Shown here: positions 8,423 to 14,785 of the stretch, in pieces
Numbering within the stretch: the first letter of the stretch is position 1
Layout of the letters: every line of letters starts with the position of its first letter
Assembly (NCBI GenBank): GCA_965279115.1
Contig: OZ257137.1
Location: forward strand, 6,572,001-6,636,000
Length of the DNA stretch: 64,000 bases
Direction: 5' to 3'
Source of the DNA: JAEUOS01 sp965279115
Lineage (GTDB): Bacteria; Pseudomonadota; Gammaproteobacteria; Burkholderiales; JAEUOS01
Translations under genes and position numbers: made by a program
Notes under the pieces: generated by a model
Told to the model about the DNA's origin: nothing
Database searches by the model: none
What the model saw: only the letters and a program-made list of their open reading frames with translations

Positions 8423-9365
8423 GTTGCGCCTCCTTTGGAAATGCGGGTCGCGGATCGAAATTGGAAGCCGCGGCCAGCGTCCGGTAGATGTCGTTCTCGG
8501 CGGTTGTGAACGCCTTGGGCATGATGATCCGGACCACCGCGTACAGGTCGCCCGATGTCCCGTCCGGCCCGGGCAGTCCACGCCCGGCCAGGCGCATGCT
8601 TTGACCGGCCGGTGTCGCGGCTGGCACCTTCAGCTGTACGGTCCCGTCCAGCGTTTTCACGTTCACGGTTGCACCGAGTACCGCCTCCCAGGGCGCAAGC
8701 GGCAGGTCGAACTGCAGGTCTCGCCCGGACACCCGGAACAGCGCGTGGGGACGCAGCCGGATCGCCAGGAACAAGTCGCCATCCGGCCCGCCGCCGACGC
8801 CATGCCCGCCCTGTCCGCGCAGGCGCAGGCGCTGACCGGCGAAGGCTCCGGGCGGAATGCGCACCTTCAACGCGCGTTCCGACGCACGCATGCGACCGTG
8901 GTCGTCATAGTCGGGAAACTCGAGCTTGATTTCCACCTGCGTGCCCGCGACCGCCTCTTCGAGGGTGACTTCCGCATCCGCCTCGAGATTGCGCCCGCCG
9001 ATCGGCGTATCCGCCCTGCCGCGCCTTGCACCGGTCAGCCCGGCAAACAGTTCCGCCAGATCGGCTTCATCAAACGACTGCCCCGCGGCGCGAGCGCGCG
9101 AGGTGAAATGCCCGCGCCAATCGTCCGAGGGGCGAAATTCCTGCCCTTCCGGGTGCCGACCGAGTTCATCGTAGGCCGCACGCTTCTGCGGGTCCTTGAG
9201 CGCGTGATACGCCTCGGCCACATCCTTGAAGCGCGCCTCGCCGTCGGGATCCTTCGACACGTCGGGGTGGTACTTGCGCGCAAGCTTGCGATACGACGCC
9301 TTGATCGCGGCCGCATCGGCCGTCTTGTCCAGGCCCAGGATCGCGTAATAGTCCTTGTATTTCAT
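8412..9365 (-). CDS. cbpA: Curved-DNA-binding DnaJ-type co-chaperone CbpA
   Basis: A 317-residue J-domain co-chaperone for DnaK. The J domain is residues 1-70, with HPD at 33-35 in ARKYHPDVSKD. A linker follows, then two C-terminal substrate-binding beta domains (LKVRIPPGAFAGQRLRLRGQG and VQLKVPAATPAG). There is no Cys-rich zinc domain, which separates CbpA from DnaJ. Translation is coupled to cbpM. Confidence 0.93.
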   Translation of the reverse strand: MKYKDYYAILGLDKTADAAAIKASYRKLARKYHPDVSKDPDGEARFKDVAEAYHALKDPQKRAAYDELGRHPEGQEFRPSDDWRGHFTSRARAAGQSFDEADLAELFAGLTGARRGRADTPIGGRNLEADAEVTLEEAVAGTQVEIKLEFPDYDDHGRMRASERALKVRIPPGAFAGQRLRLRGQGGHGVGGGPDGDLFLAIRLRPHALFRVSGRDLQFDLPLAPWEAVLGATVNVKTLDGTVQLKVPAATPAGQSMRLAGRGLPGPDGTSGDLYAVVRIIMPKAFTTAENDIYRTLAAASNFDPRPAFPKEAQHAG

Positions 9366-9402
9366 GTGCGGCTCGCCCCCTGATCGCCTGCGCCCCCAAA
9401 GA

Positions 9403-9421
9403 GCCGGGATCGACTCCCGGC
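9403..9421 (-). terminator. Hairpin downstream of collagen-like gene
   Basis: GCCGGGA and TCCCGGC arms with a 5-nt loop, followed on the minus strand by TCTTTG. It lies between the collagen-like gene and cbpA. The T-run is weak. Confidence 0.5.
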
Positions 9422-9428
9422 CCGCCTA

Positions 9429-9773
9429 TCAGCGCGCAGGAACCACCACGATGGTCTCGCCCGAGCCCTTGGCGCCGGTATTGCCTCGTGCCCCTGTGTT
9501 GCCGGTGGCGCCGGTGTTGCCGGTGTTGCCGGTGGCGCCCGTATAGCCGGTGGCACCGGTGTCTCCGGTTGCGCCGGTTCCGCCAGTCGCCCCGGTGGCG
9601 CCGGTGCGTCCCGTATAACCGGTGGCGCCGGTGTCACCAGTGCTGCCGGTGTTGCCGGTGGCGCCGGTGTATCCGGTGTCGCCGCGCGGACCCGGAGGGC
9701 CGGCAGGCATGTTGAAACAGCCGCCGAGGGCAAGTGCGGCAAGGGCGGCGGTGAGTGGTTTTGCGATGTGCAT
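9429..9773 (-). CDS. Collagen-like G-X-T repeat lipoprotein
   Basis: 114 residues. A lipoprotein signal peptide ends in LALGGC (Cys19), then GPPGPRG starts about 27 consecutive Gly-X-Y triplets, nearly all Gly-X-Thr with X = Ala, Asp, Asn, Tyr or Arg, and then a short tail (GSGETIVVVPAR). AAGGAA precedes the ATG. Bacterial collagen-like proteins form trimeric surface stalks; Thr in the Y position is known in such proteins and may be glycosylated. The DNA repeat could change length by slippage. No globular head is present, so any partner would be separate. Confidence 0.85.
   Translation of the reverse strand: MHIAKPLTAALAALALGGCFNMPAGPPGPRGDTGYTGATGNTGSTGDTGATGYTGRTGATGATGGTGATGDTGATGYTGATGNTGNTGATGNTGARGNTGAKGSGETIVVVPAR
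9450..9700. repeat. 9-bp-based degenerate tandem repeat encoding Gly-X-Thr
   Basis: Short tandem units rich in CCGGTGGCG / CCGGTGTTG run across the middle of the collagen-like gene. The period is a multiple of 9 and preserves the frame. Copy number changes would shorten or lengthen the collagen domain without a frameshift. Confidence 0.75.
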
Positions 9774-10036
9774 GATGAATTCCTTTTGGGTAGGACCAAG
9801 GCCCGCACACGGGTTTGCGAACGGGCTTCCGGATGTGATCGGCTTCCGGCGTGGATGATCGGTGCGGACGGATCGGGCCGCTGTGCTGCAATGTCGCCAC
9901 GTCACCTTCGCCAATCCGCGTTCACGGGAATGCATGGTGCGACGGCGCGACGATTGGCATGGACCATAAGCGGCGCCCGATCGCAGGTCGGTACGCCTGC
10001 GCGCATAGCACGCACCCGCGCCCCTGCTTGCGATGT

Positions 10037-10078
10037 GTTGTCCACCGCACCGAAACACTCGCGCGGTACTGGCAACAT
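10037..10078 (+). promoter_or_regulatory. Degenerate Crp/Fnr-type site with -10 box
   Basis: GTTGT-CCAC-CGCAC: the downstream half matches the window-wide consensus and the upstream half has two mismatches. Exactly 22 nt later comes CAACAT (10073-10078), a -10-like hexamer also found at two other copies of the motif. It points at the 10085-10450 gene. The predicted transcript start is close to the ATG at 10085. Confidence 0.45.
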
Positions 10079-10084
10079 CCGCCC

Positions 10085-10450
10085 ATGCTTACCAAGACAC
10101 GCCCCCACCCGACCCGGGACATTTGCATCGGTTCGGCTTGCAACGCGCTGGCAGAAGCGGTGGCCAAGATGACGATTTCCCGTGCCGCGCGGCCACCTGC
10201 CGCCCCACCTCCCGGACAGGCTGCCGCACCGCTCTCCCGCGCGCGCCAGAATCGCCACGCATCCGAAATGAATATGCTGAGAATGCGCCTGGCGATCTTT
10301 CTGTATGGTCACCCGGTAGCCAACCTGCACCAGGTGCAGGACGCCATCGAGAACGCACGGACCATGGGCGAAATCAGGCTGCTGCTCGACTACATCCTGC
10401 ACAGCCGTGGCCACGCCGCCCGGGTTCACCCGGAGCATCCGAACGGCTGA
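10085..10450 (+). CDS. Hypothetical protein (121 aa or shorter)
   Basis: The most protein-like part is the last 60 codons (ATG at 10268), a helical segment with LAIFLYGHPVANLHQVQDAI and MGEIRLLLDYIL. The upstream ATG at 10085 would add a Pro/Ala-rich stretch; it lies about 7 nt after a -10-like box, so the message could be nearly leaderless. A strong terminator follows the stop. No family was recognised. The start is uncertain; 10268 is the conservative choice. Confidence 0.45.
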   Translation: MLTKTRPHPTRDICIGSACNALAEAVAKMTISRAARPPAAPPPGQAAAPLSRARQNRHASEMNMLRMRLAIFLYGHPVANLHQVQDAIENARTMGEIRLLLDYILHSRGHAARVHPEHPNG

Positions 10451-10479
10451 GGCAGGCAATCCCGCGCTCGACCGCATGC

Positions 10480-10509
10480 AAAAGGGCCGGAATTTCTTCC
10501 GGCCCTTTT
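10480..10509. terminator. Bidirectional terminator
   Basis: Perfect 13-bp arms AAAAGGGCCGGAA and TTCCGGCCCTTTT around a 4-nt loop, with A and T tracts built into the stem ends. It lies between convergent genes ending at 10450 (+) and 10533 (-). Confidence 0.92.
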
Positions 10510-10532
10510 GTTTCAGGAACAGCGGTGGGACT

Positions 10533-11015
10533 TCAGAACGAATACTTGACGCTCAAGCCGATGTTGTTGCCGCGCGAGTTGTTGCCCGTGCCATTGCTGG
10601 TGAGCTTGCCGAAGTCCTCGTACTCGAGGCGCACGCCGACATTCTTCGTAAAGCTGTAGCCGACGCCCACGCCGACCAGGAGGCCGTTGCGGTGGTCGCC
10701 GGAGCCGGCGAAGTGCGCATTGTTCGATGTCGCGCCCAGCTTGCCCAGCAAGGACCAGTTCGGCCCCATCAGGATGGTGCCGGTGCCGGAAATGGACCAG
10801 GACTCCACACCGGATCCGAGGTAGCGCCCAAGGTCGGTATAGCCAAGCTCAATGCCCCAATTGGGCGTGAACTGGTAACCACCGTAGAGCTTCCATGATG
10901 TCTCGTCGGTATCGGTCTTCGAGGCACCAACGCCTCCACCGACATACATCTGGGCAGCGGCGGGGGCCGCCAGGCAGGCCGACAGAAGCGCCGCAGCGAG
11001 AATGTGTTGTTTCAT
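10533..11015 (-). CDS. Outer-membrane beta-barrel protein (OmpA/OmpW-like fold)
   Basis: 160 residues with a signal peptide (cleavage after AAPAAAQ), then alternating amphipathic strands: MYVGGGVGASK, WKLYGGYQFTPNWGIELGYTDLG, and a C-terminal strand ending NIGLSVKYSF with the terminal Phe typical of barrel proteins. The size fits an eight-stranded barrel. AAGGAGG precedes the ATG. A perfect copy of the window's palindrome lies 75 nt upstream, so stress-linked expression is likely. The ligand or role is unknown. Confidence 0.88.
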   Translation of the reverse strand: MKQHILAAALLSACLAAPAAAQMYVGGGVGASKTDTDETSWKLYGGYQFTPNWGIELGYTDLGRYLGSGVESWSISGTGTILMGPNWSLLGKLGATSNNAHFAGSGDHRNGLLVGVGVGYSFTKNVGVRLEYEDFGKLTSNGTGNNSRGNNIGLSVKYSF

Positions 11016-11061
11016 GAGGTTCCTCCTTGAAGGTGTTGTTGGGGGGTTATGACAACCGTCG

Positions 11062-11103
11062 ATTCTGCCGCCGCGCAACCGGATGTTCCGTTCGTTCCCG
11101 AAC
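11062..11103 (-). promoter_or_regulatory. Crp/Fnr-type site with -10 box, beta-barrel gene promoter
   Basis: GTTCG-TTCC-CGAAC (11090-11103) has perfect arms. On the minus strand CAGAAT (11067-11062) follows after exactly 22 nt. The site is 75 nt from the 11015 start. Confidence 0.75.
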
Positions 11104-11122
11104 ATAGCGAAGACCCGATCTG

Positions 11123-12757
11123 TCATCGATGGCGCGCGTCCACCAGGTCGATCTCCCGCACCAGCTTGCGCGAAGTCTCGTCGGATATCCGCGCCTCGCG
11201 TGCCATCTGGAACACCGCTTCACGCTCCGCCGCCAGGCCGGCCAGGCAAAGGGCACTGTCGATGCCCTGCATGCGGCGCCGTTCGCCCGGCGTGGTCTCG
11301 CTGTCGTCCACGTCCTCCAGCCGGTGCCGGTACATGGCGACAAGCCGCGCGAAGGCGCGGCCGTGCAGTTCCCCATCCGGCAATTCAAAGGCGCGCAGGT
11401 CGCGCGAGCGCTCCACCGCTGCCAGGCCGGCCGCCGCCGCCGCGCGCCGGGCCTGTTCCTCGCGAACGCGCTCGGCCGGCTCTTCCGGGAACTTCACGCC
11501 CTTCAAAAGTGCCGGCAACGCGATGCTGGCCGCCAGCAGCGACAGCACAATCACCGACGCCGCCAGAAAGATGGTCAGGTCACGGGCCGGAAACGGCAGG
11601 CCATCCGGCATGAGAAGCGGCAACGACATCACGCCCGCCAGGGTGATGGCGCCGCGCACGCCGGCCAGCGACGCCACCATCACCAGCCGCAGGTCCGGCG
11701 CCTGCGCGGGCTGGCCGGGGGTTCGCCCTTTGTACAAGGTCAGGCGCAGCGACGTCCATACCCAGGCAAAGCGCAGCAGCGCGAGGCACAAGCTGATCGC
11801 CAGGGCATAGGCCACCAGGCGCCAGGCGCCAGGCTCGCCGGGCAGCGACACCGAGGCGACGGCGTTTTTCGCGATGTCGGGCAGCTGCTCACCCAGAAGT
11901 ACGAACATCGTGCCATTGAGCGCGAAATGCAGCATGTCCCACACCGCGGCGCGGCGCACCCGGGTAGAGGCGAGCGCATGGCCGCTGAGCTCGACCCGGC
12001 TCATGGTCACGCCGGCGGCCACCGCCGCCAGGATGCCGGAGCAGCGCAGACGCTCGGCCAGCAGATACGCGCCGAAAGGCAGCAGCAGGCTCAGCAGAAC
12101 CGGCGCCCCGCCCTCCTCGCCGAAGCGCCGCGACAGGCGGTGCTGCAGGGCACTGAGCGCGAGCGTCAGGCCGACACCCAGCAGCAGGCCGCCCGCGACC
12201 AGCCAGATGAATGTCAGGGACGCGGTGCCAAGCGAAAAACTGCCGGTCAGGGCTGCGGCCACGGCGAAGCGGAAGCACACCAGGCCGGTGGCGTCATTGA
12301 GCAGCGATTCCCCCTGCAGGATGCGCAACAGCCGCCGTGGCATCGCCACCCGCTTGGTGAACGCCGACACCGCCACCGGATCGGTCGGTGAAACGATCGC
12401 CGCCAGCGCGAAGGCCACAGCCAGCGGCATGGACGGAACCAGGAAATGAATCAGGACGCCGGCCACGACAACGGTGAATATCACCAGGCCGAAGGACAAC
12501 TCCAAGATCGCCACGCGGTCCTGCAGCAGCCCGTCATTGGGCATGCGCCAGCCGTCGAGAAACAGCAGGGGCGGCACGAACAGCAGGAAAAAGATGTGCG
12601 GCTCCAGAACCACGCCCACCCCGAACACCCCGGTGATCACCGCCCCCAGGGCGATCTGCACCAGCGGCAGCGGAATGACGAAGGGCGCCAGGCGTGCCAG
12701 GTAGCCGCTCGCCGCCACCGCCAGCAGCATCGCCAGCCCGGTTTCAATCGAATCCAC
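11123..12757 (-). CDS. Na+(K+)/H+ antiporter, CPA1 family
   Basis: 544 residues. About 12 membrane segments fill residues 5-395, with the CPA1 signatures FVPPLLFLDGW (60-70), SPTDPVAV with Asp126, and GESLLNDATG (149-158, the ND ion-binding pair). A cytoplasmic tail (395-544) is Ala/Arg-rich and probably regulatory. It exchanges cytoplasmic Na+ or K+ for H+ in pH and salt homeostasis; the ion cannot be decided from sequence. The gene follows the PEP-CTERM gene after GC-rich inverted repeats. Confidence 0.92.
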   Translation of the reverse strand: MDSIETGLAMLLAVAASGYLARLAPFVIPLPLVQIALGAVITGVFGVGVVLEPHIFFLLFVPPLLFLDGWRMPNDGLLQDRVAILELSFGLVIFTVVVAGVLIHFLVPSMPLAVAFALAAIVSPTDPVAVSAFTKRVAMPRRLLRILQGESLLNDATGLVCFRFAVAAALTGSFSLGTASLTFIWLVAGGLLLGVGLTLALSALQHRLSRRFGEEGGAPVLLSLLLPFGAYLLAERLRCSGILAAVAAGVTMSRVELSGHALASTRVRRAAVWDMLHFALNGTMFVLLGEQLPDIAKNAVASVSLPGEPGAWRLVAYALAISLCLALLRFAWVWTSLRLTLYKGRTPGQPAQAPDLRLVMVASLAGVRGAITLAGVMSLPLLMPDGLPFPARDLTIFLAASVIVLSLLAASIALPALLKGVKFPEEPAERVREEQARRAAAAAGLAAVERSRDLRAFELPDGELHGRAFARLVAMYRHRLEDVDDSETTPGERRRMQGIDSALCLAGLAAEREAVFQMAREARISDETSRKLVREIDLVDARHR

Positions 12758-12799
12758 AGCACGCCTCGATCATCTTTCACGTTTCAGGAACTGCAACGC

Positions 12800-12846
12800 A
12801 ATGCGGGCGGGTGAACAGACCCGGAGGTCGCGCACCCGCCCGCATT
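12800..12846. terminator. Inverted repeats after PEP-CTERM gene
   Basis: A 14-bp inverted repeat AATGCGGGCGGGTG / CACCCGCCCGCATT spans a 19-nt loop. A second hairpin (ACACGGCC / GGCCGTGT, 12849-12871) lies next to it, nearer the PEP-CTERM stop. Together they probably end or attenuate the PEP-CTERM transcript before the antiporter gene. No clear T-run follows. Confidence 0.5.
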
Positions 12847-12882
12847 GCGACACGGCCGGTAAAGGCCGTGTCATCACCCTGC

Positions 12883-13536
12883 TCAGGCAGTCTTGTTGCC
12901 CTTGCGGCGTGTCAAGCCGACAAAGCCCAGCCCGAGCGCCATCAGCGCCAGCGAGCCCGGCTCCGGAACCGCCAGCGTCACGTCGCGCGGCCCGGTGACC
13001 GAGCCGACGTTGTCGGCCGTGGAACCGGCCTGCCCTCCGTTGTTCTTGATCGTGCGCGAGGCGTAGGAAATTCCGTCATCGGTCAGGCTGAAGAGCGTCT
13101 TGGCCGAGAAATCGCCTACGTTGGTACCGGCATTGGAACCTGATTGACCAACGATGTCTGCGCCGGTCGTGTGTACCCAGGTGAGGTTGACAAGGTCGGC
13201 CCGGTCGGCCGGCGCCACGTCGAACGGGGTGTAACCGACGCTCTGGGAGGTACATGCCCAGCCCGCCGGCCCGGTGCATGAGTTGGCGATATAGCCATAA
13301 AAGTCATAGATCGTGAAGAAGCCGCCGGTCGTGTTGGCAGCGCCGACCGGGTTGAACACCGGTGCCGGACCCGCCTCCACGGTCGCGTCGCTGGCCAGTT
13401 GCACGTTGTAGGTCCAGGTGAAGAAACCGGCGCCGGCGACGTTGCCCTGGTACACCGGGACGAGGTTGGCCATTGCAGCGGCCGGCGCCAGCGCGAGCAG
13501 GCAAGCGGCCGAGAGCGTTTTCATTGAAAGCTTCAT
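12883..13536 (-). CDS. PEP-CTERM sorting-domain exported protein
   Basis: 217 residues with a signal peptide (cleavage near AMANL). A beta-rich middle holds one Cys pair (NSCTGPAGWACTS). The C-terminal sorting signal VPEPGSLALMALGLGFVGL is followed by TRRKGNK. Such proteins are processed by exosortase and linked with exopolysaccharide or biofilm; no exosortase gene is in this window. AAGGAAAC precedes the ATG at 13536. Confidence 0.93.
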   Translation of the reverse strand: MKLSMKTLSAACLLALAPAAAMANLVPVYQGNVAGAGFFTWTYNVQLASDATVEAGPAPVFNPVGAANTTGGFFTIYDFYGYIANSCTGPAGWACTSQSVGYTPFDVAPADRADLVNLTWVHTTGADIVGQSGSNAGTNVGDFSAKTLFSLTDDGISYASRTIKNNGGQAGSTADNVGSVTGPRDVTLAVPEPGSLALMALGLGFVGLTRRKGNKTA

Positions 13537-13688
13537 GATGGTGTTTCCTTCAGTGTTGATTGCGTGTTTGCAGGTGCGTGGAAAGCATGGAACAGCGGCT
13601 GGCCAGGGAGCGAATGAATGCATCTCTGACGCGGTCCGAAGTTATGCAAACCGGCGCTGCCGGTCGGTACGGCCGCGCGCATTCAAAT

Positions 13689-13702
13689 GTGCGCTGGCAC
13701 AC
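13689..13702. promoter_or_regulatory. Orphan palindrome between divergent genes
   Basis: GTGCG-CTGG-CACAC matches the window motif with one mismatch but has no -10-like hexamer 22 nt away on either side. It sits 26 nt before the better site at 13728 and could be an auxiliary operator for the same promoter. Confidence 0.45.
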
Positions 13703-13727
13703 CCTGCCGGGAGGCGTGGCCACTTTG

Positions 13728-13769
13728 GTTCGCTGTCGCACCGACGCGCCTGCCCATCAGAGGTAGAAC
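13728..13769 (+). promoter_or_regulatory. Crp/Fnr-type site with -10 box, entericidin promoter
   Basis: GTTCG-CTGT-CGCAC followed after exactly 22 nt by TAGAAC (13764-13769). The site lies 76 nt upstream of the lipoprotein start at 13817. Confidence 0.75.
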
Positions 13770-13816
13770 GGGATTGTCGAAAGTCCCGGCAATCACCTCC
13801 AGAGACAGGAAACCCA

Positions 13817-13975
13817 ATGATCAAACGACTCATCGCCGGCTGCGCCACCGCCCTCATCCTGGCCAGCACCCTCACCACACTCGGCGGCTGCAACACCATC
13901 GAGGGCGCAGGCCGCGACATCGAGCAGGGCGGCGCCGCGATCAAGAACGAGGCCAAGGAACAGAAGCGCAATTGA
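13817..13975 (+). CDS. Entericidin-like small lipoprotein (52 aa)
   Basis: 52 residues: a signal peptide with lipobox TLGGC, then NTIEGAGRDIEQGGAAIKNEA, the hallmark of the entericidin A/B (EcnAB) family of small stress-induced outer-membrane lipoproteins. AGACAGGAAACCC lies upstream of the ATG. It is first in a probable three-gene operon with the RcnB-like and zinc-ribbon genes. Confidence 0.9.
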   Translation: MIKRLIAGCATALILASTLTTLGGCNTIEGAGRDIEQGGAAIKNEAKEQKRN

Positions 13976-14024
13976 TCCAGGCATCCGGCGCCAGGATCAA
14001 ACAATTTCGGAAATGGAGCACCGC

Positions 14025-14525
14025 ATGAAACTCAACACGGCGTTAACGACACTGGTGATCGCCATCCTCGCCAGCAACGAGGCCGCATTCGCGCAAGGCA
14101 AGGGCAACAACGACCGCGATGATCGCGGGCGCGGCGAACAGCGCGACCGCGGCGCCCCCCCCGGACAACGCGACAACAATGGCCGCGGCCCGGAACGCCG
14201 CGAGGTCGACAGGCGCAACGACGACCGCCGGGACCATTCCGGACGACCCGATGTCGGGCGGCGCGGTGATTTTGACGGGCGCCGCGACGGGCGCGGCGAT
14301 TTCGACGGGCGCCGCGACGGGCGCGGCGCGGGCCCCAACCATGCCTACTACCGCGGCGACCGCCTGCCGATCCAATACCGGCATCGCCAGTACGTGGTCG
14401 AGGACTGGCGCGGCCACAGCCTGAGTGCGCCGCCGCGCGGCTATCACTGGGTACAGAATGGCGCCGACTATCTTCTGGTAGGCATCGCCACCGGCATGAT
14501 CCTGCAGATATTCCTGAGCCGCTGA
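14025..14525 (+). CDS. RcnB-family periplasmic protein with Arg/Asp/Gly-rich spacer
   Basis: 166 residues. A signal peptide (cleavage near AFAQG) is followed by a long low-complexity, Asp/Arg/Gly-rich region (residues 25-105), then an RcnB-type C-terminal domain (YYRGDRLPIQYRHRQYVVEDW, PRGYHWVQNGADYLLVGIATGMI) that ends in a hydrophobic segment. RcnB is linked with Ni/Co homeostasis, but most relatives are uncharacterised. The ATG at 14025 has GGAG 7 nt upstream and is preferred over one four codons earlier. Confidence 0.82.
   Translation: MKLNTALTTLVIAILASNEAAFAQGKGNNDRDDRGRGEQRDRGAPPGQRDNNGRGPERREVDRRNDDRRDHSGRPDVGRRGDFDGRRDGRGDFDGRRDGRGAGPNHAYYRGDRLPIQYRHRQYVVEDWRGHSLSAPPRGYHWVQNGADYLLVGIATGMILQIFLSR
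14265..14324. repeat. 30-bp direct repeat, two copies
   Basis: Two adjacent 30-bp units inside the RcnB-like gene encode GDFDGRRDGR twice. They differ at only two positions, which suggests a recent in-frame duplication. Confidence 0.85.
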
Positions 14526-14528
14526 ATC

Positions 14529-14768
14529 ATGCCCGGCGCCCACATCGACACGCTTACGATGGTGTCGCCTCGGCCCGACGGCTCCTCGCAACGCCGCTGT
14601 CCGCAGTGCGGGGCGTTCCTGGTCCGCGTCCCGCGTCGCCTGCGCGACCGGATCATCAGCATCGCCCGGCCGGTGCAGCGCTACCAGTGCATCGGCTTCA
14701 CCTGCCACTGGGAGGGCACCATGAGCGTGGCCCACCCACCCGCCCGGGACGTCGACGCCCACGGTTGA
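14529..14768 (+). CDS. Small zinc-ribbon-like protein (79 aa)
   Basis: 79 residues with CPQCGAFL and a second Cys pair spaced differently (YQCIGFTCHWEG), a plausible four-Cys zinc site. A basic segment (RVPRRLRDRI) lies between the pairs. It begins 3 nt after the RcnB-like stop, so it is probably in the same operon. It is cytoplasmic by sequence. I cannot assign a family. Confidence 0.6.
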   Translation: MPGAHIDTLTMVSPRPDGSSQRRCPQCGAFLVRVPRRLRDRIISIARPVQRYQCIGFTCHWEGTMSVAHPPARDVDAHG

Positions 14769-14785
14769 GGTCGCGCATCATCGCG

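Noticed and set aside
9450..9700. Tandem repeats as a CRISPR array
   Set aside because: Units are short and in frame, encode Gly-X-Thr, and have no spacers or cas genes.
13689..13702. Promoter for the PEP-CTERM gene from the orphan palindrome
   Set aside because: On the minus strand no -10-like hexamer is found 22 nt away; it is kept only as a possible auxiliary site.
14265..14324. 30-bp direct repeat as an attachment site or CRISPR
   Set aside because: Two adjacent copies inside a coding frame only; best explained by in-frame duplication.
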